Part shown: positions 29,689 to 30,844 of the stretch, in pieces
How positions within the stretch are numbered: position 1 is the stretch's first letter
Layout of the letters: every line of letters starts with the position of its first letter
Assembly: GCA_000697335.1 (NCBI GenBank)
Contig: JNEM01006041.1
Span: 1 to 30,844 of the forward strand
Length of the DNA stretch: 30,844 nucleotides
Origin: Conidiobolus incongruus B7586
Taxonomy: Eukaryota > Entomophthoromycota > Entomophthoromycetes > Entomophthorales > Conidiobolaceae
Direction of reading: 5' to 3'
Translations under genes and position numbers: made by a program
Notes under the pieces: generated by a model
What the model was told of the DNA's origin: nothing
Database searches by the model: none
The model's input: the letters and a program-made list of their open reading frames with translations, nothing else

Positions 29689-30844
29689 CCCAAGGATCAC
29701 TCAAGCCATCATTTGTGTATTTATTCCACTTGTTTGATGATTTCAACATATTAATTTATTATTGTTCGATTTTTCCATTTTCTCATTTATTTTACATCCA
29801 CTTGGAGAAATTAATCGAGGGATATACTTTCGGCTTCTATACAAAACCCTTCCATTCTTTTCCTGTATAATTTTTTATTTCCAAGTATTATTCAAAATAA
29901 CTTCATTTCTTTTAAAATTAATATATATCATCCATTTTACATTTAAATTATTATATATAATAAAAATATCTATTATCAGTTTTATTATAAATTTTCTATA
30001 ATTGGCAATATTCCCCTCAATTTATCAATTTGATCAAATTTTGAATATTTTTTGATTCATAATTTAAGGATAAAAAAATTTTCACAGCTTTATTTCACCC
30101 AGTTTTGTCTTATAACATAATATTTAGTGATATCCATTTTCAGAAATTTAATTTAATTTAATTTATTTACTAAAATATAAAACTTTTGACTGCTAAATGA
30201 ATGATAAAATATACTGAGTTTAACAATATTCCTTCAAAGTGCAACTATCAATTTATTAAATAGTTATTTAATATTATTGCTTGATGTTTAATTGAAATAT
30301 AAATAAAATTAAACTTATCAATATAATTTCTAATACTTGAATTATTTTTATGTTATCACGATTGACAGTTAATCTCAAATTTTATTTCAATTTTTAGTAC
30401 AGTTTAATGTTGTATTACCTATGTTCTAATAATGGTATCTGATTTGTTCATTTTAGGAAAAGTTGTTAATTATTCAACTCAGAATAGTTTGTCCAAGTAA
30501 TTTTTTCCAAGTTTGATTTCAATATCAATTGGATAATTCATCTTATTATTAATATTTAATTATCATATTCAAATGTTAAAATTCTATTATTATATTTTAA
30601 AATTATTATATTTCTTGAGTATAATTTTTATTATTTATATTTAATAATATTAAGTTTGAATTATAAAATATAATAAAAAATTTTATTATTCCTAGAAAAT
30701 TTATTAGTATTAAGCCATTTATTAATATTTAATCAAGGTTTAGATAAATTTTCAATTATAGCAAAAATATTTAAACCTTTTATATATAATTATTAAATTT
30801 ATATAATAATATATTTAATATATATAATTCATATTTTTTATTCT
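29689..30844. other. AT-rich 3' flank to the window end
   Basis: The first 200 bp are T-rich and probably contain the 3' UTR of the cyclin gene. Beyond that the DNA is almost all A and T. No gene is seen before the window ends. Confidence 0.45.

Noticed and set aside
29762-30001. 79-codon plus-strand frame after the cyclin gene
   Set aside because: Its composition is Phe/Ile/Leu only, as expected from T-rich 3' UTR sequence, with no recognisable domain.

Overview
The window looks like nuclear DNA of a fungus with a very AT-rich genome. Gene-free stretches are almost all A and T. Genes carry short introns (48-105 nt) with GTAAGT/GTAAAT-type donors and TATAG/TTTAG/TTCAG acceptors, and promoters carry TATA boxes. 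An ERG26-type sterol gene, a Crz1/Prz1-type zinc-finger factor and a PCL-type cyclin point to Fungi. The base composition and gene mix fit an early-diverging lineage such as Zoopagomycota (Conidiobolus-like), but that placement is inference.

Layout, left to right: the 3' end of an N6AMT1/HemK2-type methyltransferase (+); an ERG26/NSDHL sterol dehydrogenase (+, one intron); tRNA-Arg(UCG) (-); two tandem 190-residue MIR-domain genes (-) flanking a decayed SWF1/ZDHHC4-type palmitoyltransferase gene (+); a 575-residue protein with a zinc ribbon and a probable PH-like domain (-); a six-exon PA2G4/Cdb4-type gene (-); a GC-richer 491-bp island read as a fossil solo LTR; a Crz1-like C2H2 factor (+, one intron); a decayed ING-family gene (+) facing a DNMT2-type tRNA methyltransferase gene (-) with apparent breaks; a 321-residue two-exon protein of unknown function (-); a PPR-like mitochondrial protein (+); and a PCL-type cyclin (+). 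Long AT-rich spacers separate them.

There is no operon logic. The genes are single fungal loci for translation-termination-factor methylation, sterol synthesis, ribosome or growth-linked functions, calcium-type signalling, chromatin, tRNA modification, mitochondrial RNA handling and cell-cycle control. The most interesting points are three conserved genes that look broken (SWF1-like, ING-like, DNMT2-like) among genes that are clean; loss of zinc ligands in two of them by C:G to T:A changes; a 122-bp perfectly identical block shared by the two MIR paralogs, suggesting gene conversion; an 8-nt microexon in DNMT2; a stopless 57-nt intron splitting the third zinc finger of the Crz1-like factor; and a repeated TGACGTAA element in three promoters.
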